NCBI GenBank assembly: GCA_900470285.1
Contig: UCAG01000002.1
Location: forward strand, 217,045-281,044
Length of the DNA: 64,000 nt
Direction of reading: 5' to 3'
Origin: Hyphomicrobiales bacterium
GTDB taxonomy: Bacteria; Pseudomonadota; Alphaproteobacteria; Rhizobiales; Rhizobiaceae
Shown: positions 8,469 to 18,301 of the stretch, in pieces
Layout of the letters: each line of letters begins with the position of its first letter
Position numbering within the stretch: the first letter of the stretch is position 1
Made by a program: the position numbers and the translations under genes
Notes under the pieces: generated by a model
Told to the model about the DNA's origin: nothing
The model's input: only the letters and a program-made list of their open reading frames with translations
Databases searched by the model: none

Positions 8469-9482
8469 CTACTGTCGCCGCGACAATGAACGCTGCACCA
8501 GCATCGCAATGATAATGATTGCCCCTTGCACTGCGCCGATCAGATATTCACTGACCAGATCAGACAGAACCATAATATTACCGACAACTTCCAGAATGAG
8601 CGCACCGCAAACAGTGCCCCAAATGCGCCCGACACCGCCACGCAAGGCTGTGCCACCGATTACCACCGCTGTAATTGCCTGCAATTCCCACATCAGTCCC
8701 GTGGTTGGTGTGGCCGCCCCCAAACGCGGAATGTAAATCAGAATAGCGATAGCAACACAGATACCCTGAATGACAAAAGCCATCGTGCGCACGCGGTTAA
8801 CCGGAATGCCGGAATAACGCGCCACATCCTGATTGGAACCAACCGCGATAATATGGCGGCCAAAAGCTGTGCGGTAGAGAATGAAGGACGCAATCAGCGC
8901 TACTACAATGATCGCAACAATCGGCACCGGAACGCCCAGAATATTGCCGAAATAAACCGGACGATAGGCTGCCCGCAGCTCCTGCGATTTCATAGCAATG
9001 GAACCGCCTTCAGCCAGATAGATGGTGAGTGCGCGGAATATCCCCATTGTACCAAGAGTTACGATAAACGGCTCGATGCGTCCGAGTGTCGTCGTGACAC
9101 CATTGGCCAGTCCGCAAAGCGCACCGACAACAATGGCGATACAGGCAGCCACCAGCAGCATCGGCAGAATGCCGGTGATAATGCCGGAATTCATAAACAT
9201 GATCGTGACAGCTGCAACAAAGGCAGACATAGAGCCGACAGACAGATCAAGACCGCCGGATGAAATGACAAAGGTCGCGCCGATAGCGATAATCGCGATG
9301 AAGGCGCTGCGGGTTGCAATATTCAGCAGATTGTCCACACCGATGAAATTGGAATTCACCAGCGTTCCGAAGACCAGCAGAGCAGCCAATGCCACGAAAG
9401 GGGCAACAGCGCGCAAATCCATATCCTGCCAGAAGCGGCGTTCTGTTGTATTTTGCGGAGTGGTTTTAGCCTGTTCTGTCAT
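8469..9482 (-). CDS. Sugar ABC transporter permease (ribose-type)
   Basis: This 337-residue polytopic protein belongs to the RbsC/branched-chain-like permease family. It shows GGLDLSVGSMSAFVA, a motif of sugar permeases of this class, GRHIIAVGSNQDVARYSGI (the EAA-like coupling loop) and RLGAATPTTGLMWELQAITA with IGGTALRGGVGRIWGT near the C-terminus. It forms the inner-membrane channel with the ATPase, whose gene overlaps its start by four bases (ATGA), so the two are likely translationally coupled. Confidence 0.88.
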   Translation of the reverse strand: MTEQAKTTPQNTTERRFWQDMDLRAVAPFVALAALLVFGTLVNSNFIGVDNLLNIATRSAFIAIIAIGATFVISSGGLDLSVGSMSAFVAAVTIMFMNSGIITGILPMLLVAACIAIVVGALCGLANGVTTTLGRIEPFIVTLGTMGIFRALTIYLAEGGSIAMKSQELRAAYRPVYFGNILGVPVPIVAIIVVALIASFILYRTAFGRHIIAVGSNQDVARYSGIPVNRVRTMAFVIQGICVAIAILIYIPRLGAATPTTGLMWELQAITAVVIGGTALRGGVGRIWGTVCGALILEVVGNIMVLSDLVSEYLIGAVQGAIIIIAMLVQRSLSRRQ

Positions 9483-11017
9483 AGCGCCTCTGCAAAAATT
9501 GCAGCCTCTGAAGATGTAACACCGGTAGCGTGCACAACAATTTCATTCTCGGTCATTTTGTCTCCGCTGATTTCCGCAACGATACGGCCATTGCGCATCA
9601 CCAGTGCACGGTGACACAGGCCGATCAGTTCCGGCATTTCCGAAGAAATCACGATAACGGCTTTGCCCTGTGCGGCCAGCTCGGCAATAAAGCGGTAAAT
9701 CTGCTCTTTGGTGCCAATGTCGATACCGCGTGTCGGCTCATCAATGATCACAATATCCGGCTCGAGCAGCATCATCTTTGCCAGCAGCAATTTCTGCTGA
9801 TTACCGCCTGAAAGCTGTCCTGCGAGAAGATCAGGATTACGGGTACGGATATCAAAGTCCCCGATTGCCTTTTCCAATGCTGCGGCCTCGGCAGCGCGGT
9901 TGATCTGCAAGCCTGAAAACTGACTTAAAGCGGCCAATGTCAGATTGGTGCGCAAATTTTGTGCCAGCAACAGTCCTTTGCCTTTGCGATCTTCACTCAG
10001 GTAAACAAGTCCGGCATCCATACTTTCACGGGCATTGTGAAAGCGCTTCACTGTTCCGTTCACACGCACAGTACCATGCGCGTGACGCAAGCCCACAACG
10101 CCCTCGCACAGCTCGGTGCGACCCGCGCCAATCAGGCCTGCAAAACCGAGTATCTCGCCTTTATGCAGCGTGAAAGCACAACCGGATGCATAGCCCGGAA
10201 CGTTAAAATCCGAGACTTCCAGCACGGGCGTTTTGACCTGCGGGATGACACGTTCCGGATAAAGCTGGGACATATCACGCCCGACCATCAGCTGTGCCAT
10301 ATCCAACGGCTCCAGCCCTTCTGCCTCACGCGTTGTAATCATCTGCCCGTCGCGCAACACTGTCACACGATCGGCAATGGCTTTCACTTCCGGCAAGCGG
10401 TGTGAAATATACAAAATCGCTGCACCGCGATTACGGATAGCCATGATGACTTTGAGAAAAGCTTCAGTTTCAACCGGCGTCAGTGAAGCAGTAGGCTCAT
10501 CAAAAATCACCAGTCTGTGCGGCACCAGCAAAGCACGGGCAATCTGTACCAGCTGACGTTGCGCAATCGACAATTGTTCAACACGCATAGTCGGCTCGAT
10601 ATCCGCACCGAGATCTGCAACTGCCGCTCTGGCCTGTGCATTCATGGCACGGTCATTCAGCATCAGGCCTTTGCGCTGCTCGCGGCCGAGGAAAATATTC
10701 TGCGCAACCGTCATATCCGGTGCCAGCAAAACTTCCTGATGCACCAGCACAATACCACGTTGCTCCGCATCAACCGGCCCTGACAGCACAACCGGCTGCC
10801 CATCAATAAAGATTGTGCCTTTGCTCGGACTTAGGTGTCCGGCCAGCAATTTCATCAATGTCGATTTACCAGCGCCATTCTCCCCGATAACCGTGTGAAT
10901 TTCACCCTCACGGATATCCAGCGTAATATCGCGCAGCACTTCCACCGGCCCAAAACTTTTGGCCAGTCCCTCAACACGCATAAAAGGTGGTTTGCTGCTC
11001 GTGTCAGTTTCTGTCAT
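9479..11017 (-). CDS. Sugar ABC transporter ATP-binding protein, double domain (ribose-type)
   Basis: The 512-residue protein is a tandem ATPase of the RbsA/XylG/MglA kind. The first domain has Walker A GENGAGKST, signature LSIAQRQLVQIARAL and Walker B LVIFDEPTASLT. The second has a degenerate Walker A (GLIGAGRTE) but an intact signature LSGGNQQKLLLAKMM and Walker B IVIIDEPTRGIDIG, the usual asymmetry of this family. It energises uptake at the cytoplasmic side. It overlaps the dehydrogenase upstream and the permease downstream by ATGA. Confidence 0.9.
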   Translation of the reverse strand: MTETDTSSKPPFMRVEGLAKSFGPVEVLRDITLDIREGEIHTVIGENGAGKSTLMKLLAGHLSPSKGTIFIDGQPVVLSGPVDAEQRGIVLVHQEVLLAPDMTVAQNIFLGREQRKGLMLNDRAMNAQARAAVADLGADIEPTMRVEQLSIAQRQLVQIARALLVPHRLVIFDEPTASLTPVETEAFLKVIMAIRNRGAAILYISHRLPEVKAIADRVTVLRDGQMITTREAEGLEPLDMAQLMVGRDMSQLYPERVIPQVKTPVLEVSDFNVPGYASGCAFTLHKGEILGFAGLIGAGRTELCEGVVGLRHAHGTVRVNGTVKRFHNARESMDAGLVYLSEDRKGKGLLLAQNLRTNLTLAALSQFSGLQINRAAEAAALEKAIGDFDIRTRNPDLLAGQLSGGNQQKLLLAKMMLLEPDIVIIDEPTRGIDIGTKEQIYRFIAELAAQGKAVIVISSEMPELIGLCHRALVMRNGRIVAEISGDKMTENEIVVHATGVTSSEAAIFAEAL

Positions 11018-12168
11018 CGCAAATTTGTCCAGACATTGCCCGCTTTGGATGAAGCCACAGAAGCTTCAATAAAGCGCATTCCTTCAAGCCCATCCTCAAC
11101 AGTCGGATATAACACTGCCGCATCCGGTTTTTCACCGTTGCGCGCTGCGCGGATAGCGCGTGCTGCTTCCGTGTAAATCGTGGCAAATCCTTCGAGATAA
11201 CCTTCCGGATGTCCGCCCGGAATACGGGTAACACGAGCGGCTGAGGCTCCGGCTCCGGCACCACCACGAGTGATGAGTTGCTTCGGTTCGCCAAAACGAG
11301 TGAACCACAGATAATTCGGATCAGACTGCGACCATTCCAGCCCGCCTTTGCTGCCATAGACGCGCAGTTTCAGCCCGTTTTCATTGCCGACTGCAACCTG
11401 ACTTGCCCATAACATGCCGCGCGCGCCGCCTTTGTAGCGCAGCATAATCTGCACATCATCGTCCAGCGCCCGCCCTTCAACAAAACTGGTCAGCTGCGCA
11501 AGCACTGCCTCGGCTTCAAGACCGCTGACAAATCCGGCCAGATGATAGGCATGGGTGCCGATATCACCGATTGCGCCACCGGCGCCGGAGCGTTTCGGAT
11601 CAGTGCGCCATTCAGCCTGTTTATTACCGCTCAGCTCACTGCGCTCTGTCAGCCAGTCCTGCGCATATTCGGCCTGCACAACACGGATATCTCCCAGATC
11701 ACCATTGGCGACCATTTCCCGCGCTTGCCGGATCATCGGATAGCCACTGTAATTATGGGTCAGCACAAAGATTTTTCCGGATTGCTGAACAGTTTCAACC
11801 AGTTGCTCGGCTTCAGAAACTGTTGTTGTCAGCGGCTTATCGCAAATCACGTGAATGCCTGCGGCCAGAAAAGCACGGGCAGCTGCGCCATGCAGATGGT
11901 TTGGCGTGACTATAGCCACAGCCTCAATCCCATCCGGCCTTTTGCTTTCCGCCAGTGCCATTTCTTCAAAAGACGCATAGGAACGCTCAGACGAAATGCC
12001 CAGCTCTTGCGCAGAAGCACCGGCGCGTGCCGGATCGGATGAAAGCGCACCGGCGACCAGTTCATACTGATCGTCAATCCGCGCTGCAATGCGATGCACG
12101 GCGCCGATAAAAGCGCCCTGCCCGCCGCCGACCATGCCAAGTCTGATACGATGTGCTGCGTTTCCCAT
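11014..12168 (-). CDS. Gfo/Idh/MocA family oxidoreductase
   Basis: The 384-residue protein begins with a Rossmann motif ([21 protein letters not shown]) and has the family's [20 protein letters not shown] and [17 protein letters not shown], whose lysine is the conserved catalytic Lys of the EKP/DKP motif, and [10 protein letters not shown], containing the catalytic-site aspartate and histidine. Relatives are NAD(P)-dependent sugar or inositol dehydrogenases acting in the cytoplasm. The ATG at 12168 follows AAGGGAGGCGGCT. It lies 11 bases after the epimerase gene, and the pair recalls systems that oxidise and isomerise sugars before breakdown; the substrate is unknown. Confidence 0.87.
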   Translation of the reverse strand: MGNAAHRIRLGMVGGGQGAFIGAVHRIAARIDDQYELVAGALSSDPARAGASAQELGISSERSYASFEEMALAESKRPDGIEAVAIVTPNHLHGAAARAFLAAGIHVICDKPLTTTVSEAEQLVETVQQSGKIFVLTHNYSGYPMIRQAREMVANGDLGDIRVVQAEYAQDWLTERSELSGNKQAEWRTDPKRSGAGGAIGDIGTHAYHLAGFVSGLEAEAVLAQLTSFVEGRALDDDVQIMLRYKGGARGMLWASQVAVGNENGLKLRVYGSKGGLEWSQSDPNYLWFTRFGEPKQLITRGGAGAGASAARVTRIPGGHPEGYLEGFATIYTEAARAIRAARNGEKPDAAVLYPTVEDGLEGMRFIEASVASSKAGNVWTNLR

Positions 12169-12179
12169 AGCCGCCTCCC

Positions 12180-13235
12180 TTAGCTCAGACCGAGCATTTT
12201 ACGGTTTGCCGCATCATCAGTGCCCGCATCGGCAAAATCATCAAAAGCACGCTCTGTAACGCGGATAATATGATGGCGGATAAATTCCGCACCTTCTCGC
12301 GCACCGTCTTCAGGATGCTTCAATGCGCATTCCCATTCAAGCACCGCCCAACTGTCGAAGTCATGCGTTGTCAGTTTTGAGAAAATTCCGCCGAAATCGA
12401 CCTGTCCATCCCCCAATGAGCGGAAACGGCCTGCGCGGTTCACCCAGCTCTGGAAACCACCATAAACGCCCTGCCGTCCGGTCGGATTAAATTCCGCATC
12501 CTTGACATGGAACGCTTTGATACGTTCGTGATAAATGTCAATGAAATCAAGGTAATCAAGCTGCTGCAGCACGAAATGCGACGGATCATACAGGATATTA
12601 GCGCGGGTATGATTTTTCACCCGATCCAGAAACATCTCATAGGAAATACCGTCATGCAGGTCTTCCCCCGGATGTAATTCGTAGCAAACATCCACACCGT
12701 TTTCGTCAGCATAATTGAGCAGCGGTGTCCAGCGTTGCGCCAGTTCATCAAAAGCTGTCTCGACGAGACCGGCAGGCCGCTGCGGCCACGGATAGACATA
12801 GGGCCATGCCAGCGCACCGGAGAAGGATGCCATCGCATTCAGACCAAGATGTTTTGAGGCTCGCAACGCACGGCGCACCTGATCTTCCGCCCATGCCCGA
12901 CGTGCCTGCGGATTGCCACGCACATCCTCATCGGCAAAGCCGTCAAAGGCTGCATCATAGGCCGGATGCGCCGCAACAAGCTGCCCTTGCAAATGCGTTG
13001 AAAGCTCGGTGATCTCCAGGCCGTTATCAGCGGCGATGCCTTTGATTTCATCGCAATAGGTTTGCGAATCTGATGCTTTTTTAAGATCGAACAGACGCTT
13101 ATCCCATGTCGGAATCTGCACGCCCTTATAGCCCAGCGAGGCTGCCCATTTGCAGATATTTTCAAAGGAGTTAAACGGTGCCGTATCCCCCGCAAACTGC
13201 GCCAGAAATATCGCCGGCCCTTTAATCGTTTTCAT
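12180..13235 (-). CDS. Sugar phosphate isomerase/epimerase (xylose isomerase-like TIM barrel)
   Basis: This 351-residue TIM-barrel protein of the AP endonuclease 2 superfamily carries ENICKWAASLGYKGVQIP, VDVCYELHPGEDLHDG, ANILYDPSHFVLQQLDY and RIKAFHVKDAEF, which contain the metal-ligand glutamate, aspartate and histidines of this family. It probably epimerises or isomerises a keto-sugar made by the neighbouring dehydrogenase; that is inference from context. Two ATG codons lie in tandem; the second (13235) has the better spacing from GGGAG. It is 88 bases downstream of xylA, and that gap contains a duplicated 30-bp unit. Confidence 0.8.
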   Translation of the reverse strand: MKTIKGPAIFLAQFAGDTAPFNSFENICKWAASLGYKGVQIPTWDKRLFDLKKASDSQTYCDEIKGIAADNGLEITELSTHLQGQLVAAHPAYDAAFDGFADEDVRGNPQARRAWAEDQVRRALRASKHLGLNAMASFSGALAWPYVYPWPQRPAGLVETAFDELAQRWTPLLNYADENGVDVCYELHPGEDLHDGISYEMFLDRVKNHTRANILYDPSHFVLQQLDYLDFIDIYHERIKAFHVKDAEFNPTGRQGVYGGFQSWVNRAGRFRSLGDGQVDFGGIFSKLTTHDFDSWAVLEWECALKHPEDGAREGAEFIRHHIIRVTERAFDDFADAGTDDAANRKMLGLS

Positions 13236-13274
13236 CATCCCACTCCCGAATTTTCTGTATCGTTTCAGATGTTC

Positions 13275-13334
13275 ACCGTTGCCAGAAGTGCAACTAAACG
13301 TAACGCCGTTGCACGAAGGGCAACTAAACGTAAC
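13275..13334 (-). repeat. Two-copy 30-bp tandem repeat covering the xylA stop codon
   Basis: The unit GTTACGTTTAGTTGC plus a 7-base loop and GCAAC occurs twice in direct tandem; CAACTAAACGTAAC (plus strand) starts at 13291 and 13321. The first copy in reading order holds the last codons and TAG stop of xylA. Each copy forms the stem GTTGC/GCAAC; the stems are identical while the loops differ (CCTTCGT, ACTTCTG). The second copy lies in the gap before the epimerase gene. Confidence 0.85.
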
Positions 13335-14634
13335 AATTCACGATATTTTCCAGATGTTCCTGACGACCGGAAACCGGCTGCGGCTCAATCCCGCTGTCAC
13401 GCACATAGGCAGCAATGTCCTCCAGTGATTGATTGCCCTGCAACATGGCCTGCGCCTGCGGCTGCTGCCATCCGGCATAACGTGCATCAAGCGGAGCGGA
13501 CAAAGCTTTATCCTCAATCATTTTCGCTGCGGCTTTAAGCCCGCGTGCACAGCAATCCATCGCGCCGATATGCGCAATCAGCAGATCCTGCGGGTCGAGC
13601 GACTGACGCCGCAGCTTGGCATCAAAATTTGTGCCGCCGGTGGTAAAGCCGCCGCCTTGCAGAACCTGATAATAAGCCAGTGCCATTTCCGGCACATTGT
13701 TCGGAAACTGATCTGTATCCCAGCCGGACTGGTAATCATTGCGGTTCATATCGATGGAGCCGAAAATACCCAGCGCATTGGCCATTGCCAGTTCATGCTC
13801 AAATGAATGACCGGCAAGAATGGCATGCCCCTGCTCGATATTGACCTTCACTTCGCCTTCCAGACCATAGCGCTTGAGAAAGCCGTAAACAGTAGCAACA
13901 TCAAAATCATATTGATGTTTGGTCGGCTCCTGCGGCTTAGGCTCGACAAGGATTGTGCCTTTGAAACCGATTTTATGCTTGTAATCGACCACCAGCGAGA
14001 GAAAGCGTCCCATCTGGTCAAGCTCACGCCCTGCATCGGTATTCAGCAGGGTTTCGTAGCCTTCACGTCCGCCCCAGAGCACATAATTCTCACCATTCAG
14101 ACGATGCGTCACATCCATGCAATGCTTAACCGTGGCGGCAGCATAGGCAAAAATTTCAGGATCAGGATTGGTGGCAGCACCAGCCATATAGCGGCGATGC
14201 GAGAAAAGATTGGCTGTTCCCCAGAGCAGTTTGATGCCCGTCTGGTTCATCTTCTCCTGAAGATAATCAGCCATGTGGTCGAGATTGGCCGATGTTTCCG
14301 CAAAATTTTTGCCTTCAGGGCGGATATCCGCATCGTGGAAACAATAATAAGGCGTACCGAGCAGCGTAAACAGTTCAAAAGCCACATCAGCTTTGTGTTT
14401 CGCATGATCTAATGTATCACCGAACCACGGGCGTTCAAATGTCTGTCCGCCGAACGGATCGCCGCCAGCCCATGCAAAACTGTGCCAATAGGCAATGGCA
14501 AAGCGCAGGTGATCTTCCAGTCTTTTGCCCAGTACAATCTCGTCCGGATTGTAGAAACGATAGGCAAGCGGATTGGTGCTTTTCTCACTCTCATAGCGGA
14601 TGGGCTTGTCCAATCCGAAAAAACCTGTGCTCAT
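13324..14634 (-). CDS. xylA: Xylose isomerase
   Basis: The 436-residue enzyme converts D-xylose to D-xylulose in the cytoplasm. Length and motifs fit group II xylose isomerases: [16 protein letters not shown] [22 protein letters not shown] with the catalytic His, [27 protein letters not shown] with the metal-binding Glu and Lys, GHSFEHEL and [17 protein letters not shown] with metal-binding Asp residues. It overlaps the ROK regulator gene by ATGA, so regulator and enzyme are coupled. No xylulokinase gene lies in this operon; it may be elsewhere. Its 3' end, including the stop, is duplicated downstream. Confidence 0.96.
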   Translation of the reverse strand: MSTGFFGLDKPIRYESEKSTNPLAYRFYNPDEIVLGKRLEDHLRFAIAYWHSFAWAGGDPFGGQTFERPWFGDTLDHAKHKADVAFELFTLLGTPYYCFHDADIRPEGKNFAETSANLDHMADYLQEKMNQTGIKLLWGTANLFSHRRYMAGAATNPDPEIFAYAAATVKHCMDVTHRLNGENYVLWGGREGYETLLNTDAGRELDQMGRFLSLVVDYKHKIGFKGTILVEPKPQEPTKHQYDFDVATVYGFLKRYGLEGEVKVNIEQGHAILAGHSFEHELAMANALGIFGSIDMNRNDYQSGWDTDQFPNNVPEMALAYYQVLQGGGFTTGGTNFDAKLRRQSLDPQDLLIAHIGAMDCCARGLKAAAKMIEDKALSAPLDARYAGWQQPQAQAMLQGNQSLEDIAAYVRDSGIEPQPVSGRQEHLENIVNCYV

Positions 14635-15929
14635 GCCGTTACCCTCTGTGCGTTATTATTATTTGTCACCAGCAATTTTGATTTCTGAACTTCCGTTTCC
14701 GCATCAACGCGGAGCAAAGATGTGATTGCACAGCCTTGCAGGATCAGCGGCTGTTCCGACGGATAGCAACGGATAGTCAGATTTTTTGGCGACTGCAGAC
14801 CATTACGCGGCCCGACCTGCCGTCCATCAGCAAGATCGCCACTGATCGTCTGGCGCAATTCATCCTCAATGAGATCAAAAGCGTGCACACCGGGACCGAC
14901 AAAAGCCAGCGGCACCGGATCAATCAGCGAGAAAATGCTGCGCAAGGCAAAACCAAGCGCCTTGCCTGCCTGCTGGAAAGCCTGCCGCGCAACGCCGTCT
15001 GCCGTTCTGGCCTCATGCGCGAGCGCATAAAAATCGCTTTCCGGAATCATCGCCACAGGCGCACTGTTTTCATCAACACCATGCGCCTTACGCCAGATGC
15101 CATAGTCACTGGCATAGGCCTCAAGACAACCGTGGCGACCGCAGCGGCACAAAGCGCCGTCCGGCATATAGACCACATGACCGAATTCCGCAGCGGACGA
15201 GCGCGCACCGGAAAATGGTTCGCCTTTCAGATACAGCCCCATGCCGATTCCAGAAGAAAACAGGATAGCAGCAAAATCACCATGGAAGATGTCTGGCTGC
15301 GACCAGCGCAAAGCTTCGGCGATCATCAGACAGTCGTTGAAAACCATCACCGGAACATCAAAAGCCTGTTTCAGAAAATCCGCGATAGTTACATTTTCCG
15401 CACCGATGGTCGGCGACCAGACCAGCATCTGATGGGCTGCATCGGTCATGCCCTGCACACTCACGGAGATATGGCGCAGATTTTCAGCCTGTTCAGAATA
15501 ACGGCTGAGCAATCCGCTGATCTGCAGTTGCAAGGCAGCGAGAAGAGTATCCGGCGCTATAGTCAGCGTATCGATCTGCAATTGCTCAAAGGCAACTCTC
15601 TGTCCCGTATAATCGAACAGGTCTACGTCAATCACATTCAGCGCGATATTGACCGCAACGACAGATGCGCATTGAGGATTGAGCCCGAGCAAAACCTGCG
15701 GACGGCCGCGCTTACCCTCGGCATTATTCGCGGTTTCTGTTTCAGGCACTTCAACGAGCACCTGCTCTGTCAGCAACATGGCACTGATAGCGGAAATTGT
15801 GGAGTGGCTCATACCAGTCATGCCGGCGATATCCGTGCGCGACAGACTGCCGGACTGCCGCAGCAATCGCAGAATCCGCCGCCGGTTTTGCCAGCGCAAC
15901 TCTTCAGATCGTGAAACGCCTCCCGTCAC
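14631..15929 (-). CDS. ROK family transcriptional regulator (XylR-like)
   Basis: The 432-residue protein has an N-terminal winged helix-turn-helix ([31 protein letters not shown], about residues 18-48) and a C-terminal ROK domain with the zinc motif [10 protein letters not shown] and the [20 protein letters not shown] sugar-site region. ROK repressors of this shape sense a sugar in the cytoplasm and control its catabolic operon. It starts at a GTG (15929) preceded by GGGAGGTGTC and is the first gene of its own operon, suggesting autoregulation. A perfect 8-bp inverted repeat at 16027-16045 is a candidate operator. Confidence 0.88.
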   Translation of the reverse strand: MTGGVSRSEELRWQNRRRILRLLRQSGSLSRTDIAGMTGMSHSTISAISAMLLTEQVLVEVPETETANNAEGKRGRPQVLLGLNPQCASVVAVNIALNVIDVDLFDYTGQRVAFEQLQIDTLTIAPDTLLAALQLQISGLLSRYSEQAENLRHISVSVQGMTDAAHQMLVWSPTIGAENVTIADFLKQAFDVPVMVFNDCLMIAEALRWSQPDIFHGDFAAILFSSGIGMGLYLKGEPFSGARSSAAEFGHVVYMPDGALCRCGRHGCLEAYASDYGIWRKAHGVDENSAPVAMIPESDFYALAHEARTADGVARQAFQQAGKALGFALRSIFSLIDPVPLAFVGPGVHAFDLIEDELRQTISGDLADGRQVGPRNGLQSPKNLTIRCYPSEQPLILQGCAITSLLRVDAETEVQKSKLLVTNNNNAQRVTA

Positions 15930-16285
15930 ACGACACCTCCCTTATAACGGAACGGTTCTTGCCGACCTGCTTCCGTCTGTCTCCTCTGCAGATAAGACTG
16001 GCACGGATTTTTCTGCTTGTCATCTATTTTTCGAGCATCGAAAAAAATAAGATTTCTATGTATCAGCAATAAAATCATGCCGGATAATTAAAAATGAAGG
16101 CTGATGTCCGAGAAATGAAAGAATCACATGCCGCATCCGCTGGTGCGATTCGTATGGATTACAGTTTTCGGAAAATTCGGTTCTTCTTCAGAAAACACCG
16201 CCGACACGGAAATATACCATATCAAAACAATGGATTACCGCATCAAACCGGTAAATCACTATATTCTATGAATTGAGAAGAAAAT
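15930..16285. other. Intergenic region between the ROK operon and tRNA-Gln
   Basis: These 356 bases hold the ROK operon promoter region and the palindrome at 16027-16045. The stretch from about 16060 to 16280 is A+T-rich and shows only a short unsupported reading frame. I see no RNA gene or mobile element in it. Confidence 0.5.
16027..16045. promoter_or_regulatory. Candidate operator of the ROK/xylA operon
   Basis: TTTTTCGA and TCGAAAAA form a perfect 8-bp inverted repeat with a 3-base spacer (GCA), 97 bases upstream of the GTG of the ROK gene. Size and symmetry fit a dimeric repressor site. Assignment to the ROK protein is inference; it is the only clear palindrome in this intergenic region. 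Confidence 0.45.
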
Positions 16286-16359
16286 TGGCTGGGGAACCTG
16301 GATTCGAACCAAGACTAACGGAGTCAGAGTCCGTCGTTCTACCATTAAACTATTCCCCA
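16286..16359 (-). tRNA. tRNA-Gln (anticodon CUG)
   Basis: The minus strand folds as a cloverleaf of 74 bases: acceptor TGGGGAA pairs with TTCCCCA, the anticodon stem ACGGA/TCCGT encloses loop CTCTGAC with anticodon CTG, and the T arm is the usual GGTTCGAATCC. The discriminator is G and CCA is encoded (16286-16288). It decodes CAG. There is no integrase or duplicated tRNA end nearby, so it is not acting as a visible island attachment site. Confidence 0.93.
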
Positions 16360-16570
16360 GCATCGCTGCTCTGTGAGAGCGAAGCGGTGACGCTCGCGGC
16401 GCCGTGGGTGGTCATATAATTGATATTTTCACAAATGCAAACCCTCTTTGCACTGATTTCAATATATTTTTCCACAGATCACAAAATTCTCCTTTCTCTT
16501 AGCAATTTGCGCCCCTTGGTAAATCGACAAAGGACTGTTACATTAAGGGCAACGTGAAATAGTCTGCACC

Positions 16571-18301
16571 ATGCCTGCGTCCCTGAAGGGTTCGCGCGGT
16601 GCCAAAAGGACAAAAACTTTGAAGAACCCCGATCTGCACACCCCAAAGGTGTCTATCAACGGGGCGTCTGGCGGCAAAGAAGGAAGAACATCTTCCTCTG
16701 AACCACCGAATACAGGGCAACGGTCAGGCCGTTCTCCTGTCGGCTCATCGTCACCAAAGCCCGTGGCAGATGAATCGGGACGCTTCGATAAAAAACAGCG
16801 CAAACGTGCGCGCCGGCGAAAAGCCGGGAAGCATAATGGCTCGGAAACGATGTCAGCCGGTGCACAAGGTTCTTCTCTTGCCACCGAACGGGTTTCTGCG
16901 AACAGCGATAAGTCATTTGCAGCCAAATCAGCGCGTGCAGAAAACAGTTCCGGCAACCATGCACCGAAGAGCGAGCAGAAAAACGGCCAAAGAAACGGGA
17001 AGAAACTCTCGAACCGCCGCAGACGTTCGCGTCGTAAAAAGCAGCAGGACAATCCGGCCGCAGCCAATAATATAGCTGCGGCACCGTCGGCACAATCTGC
17101 ATCACAAGTTCAAACCGCCAAGCACGGGCATGCGCCGAACCGCCAGAGCCCGAAAACAAGTGCGGCCAGAGCAGAGCATAATTCCGGTCATGCAGGTGAA
17201 AACCGTGCGCCGCAGGCCGCGCAGCCGCGTGCCTATGAGCCGCCGCTTTATGCTGCCCTTGATCTCGGCACCAATAATTGCCGTTTGCTGATTGCCACAC
17301 CAAGCAGACCCGGACAATTCCGCGTTGTCGACTCTTTCTCGCGTATTGTGCGTCTTGGTGAAGGCTTCGGCACCAGCGGCCGCCTGAGCGATCAGGCCAT
17401 GAACCGTGCGATTGAAGCGCTGAAAATCTGCCGTGATAAGCTTGAGAGCAAGAATATCCGCCGCAGACGCCTGATTGCGACAGAAGCCTGCCGTTCGGCC
17501 AGCAATGGTGCGGATTTTCTGGAGCGGGTACGTGAAGAAGCCGGTCTTGAGCTGGAAATTGTAGACCGTCAGACTGAAGCAAGCCTTGCGGTTTCCGGCT
17601 GCGGTACACTGGTCAATCGCGAGACCGATGCGCTTGTGCTGTTTGACATCGGTGGCGGCTCTTCGGAAATCGCTCTGATTGATGTGACCTGCCGCCGCTC
17701 TTCGCGCCTTGCAGAACATATCACCGCATGGACCTCCCTGCCCGTAGGTGTTGTTACCTTGGCGGAGAAATTCGGCGGACGTGATGTTACGCCGGAAAAT
17801 TATGCGGAAATGGTTGCCTATGTTGCCGGTATGCTGAATGATTTCAGCGAACGCCATAAGCTGGGTGAGCTTGCTCAAAGTACGCATTTCCATTTGCTTG
17901 GCACATCCGGTACGGTAACCACTCTTGCGGGCATTCATCTGGGGCTCGAACGCTATGACCGCCGCCGCGTGGATGGCATGTGGATGGGGTCACAGGATGT
18001 GACAGACATGACCGCCAAGCTTCTGTCATGGGATTTCAAAACCCGTGTGGCCAATCCATGCATCGGTGCAGACCGTGCCGATCTGGTGCTGGCCGGTTGC
18101 GCTATTCTGGATGCCATCCGTCAGATCTGGCCGAGCGAAAGATTGCTGGTTGCCGATCGCGGTTTGCGCGAAGGTATCCTCACTGAATTGATGTCCCGCG
18201 ATGGTGCTTGGCGCCATCGCCGCCCTCATCAGGCAAAAGAAACTTATATGAAAAACGGTTCCGGCAGGGACACGCAGCTAAAGGGCAGACAGTCGATATG
18301 A
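16571..18301 (+). CDS. Ppx/GppA family phosphatase with a long basic disordered N-terminus
   Basis: Residues from about 225 onward form an exopolyphosphatase/pppGpp phosphohydrolase domain of the actin-like ATPase fold: [16 protein letters not shown] (phosphate-1 loop), IDVVDRQTEA-like [28 protein letters not shown] (phosphate-2) and [14 protein letters not shown]. It would hydrolyse polyphosphate or pppGpp in the cytoplasm. The first 225 residues are low-complexity, rich in Ser, Lys, Arg, Asn and Gln (for example [14 protein letters not shown] and [15 protein letters not shown]), and look like a nucleic-acid or polyphosphate-binding tail; this is inference. The start at 16571 is uncertain because no strong ribosome site precedes it. 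It overlaps rlmE by ATGA. Confidence 0.85.
   Translation: MPASLKGSRGAKRTKTLKNPDLHTPKVSINGASGGKEGRTSSSEPPNTGQRSGRSPVGSSSPKPVADESGRFDKKQRKRARRRKAGKHNGSETMSAGAQGSSLATERVSANSDKSFAAKSARAENSSGNHAPKSEQKNGQRNGKKLSNRRRRSRRKKQQDNPAAANNIAAAPSAQSASQVQTAKHGHAPNRQSPKTSAARAEHNSGHAGENRAPQAAQPRAYEPPLYAALDLGTNNCRLLIATPSRPGQFRVVDSFSRIVRLGEGFGTSGRLSDQAMNRAIEALKICRDKLESKNIRRRRLIATEACRSASNGADFLERVREEAGLELEIVDRQTEASLAVSGCGTLVNRETDALVLFDIGGGSSEIALIDVTCRRSSRLAEHITAWTSLPVGVVTLAEKFGGRDVTPENYAEMVAYVAGMLNDFSERHKLGELAQSTHFHLLGTSGTVTTLAGIHLGLERYDRRRVDGMWMGSQDVTDMTAKLLSWDFKTRVANPCIGADRADLVLAGCAILDAIRQIWPSERLLVADRGLREGILTELMSRDGAWRHRRPHQAKETYMKNGSGRDTQLKGRQSI

Noticed and set aside
16286..16359. tRNA-Gln as an attachment site of an integrated island
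   Set aside because: No integrase, no repeated tRNA end and ordinary housekeeping genes follow on both sides.
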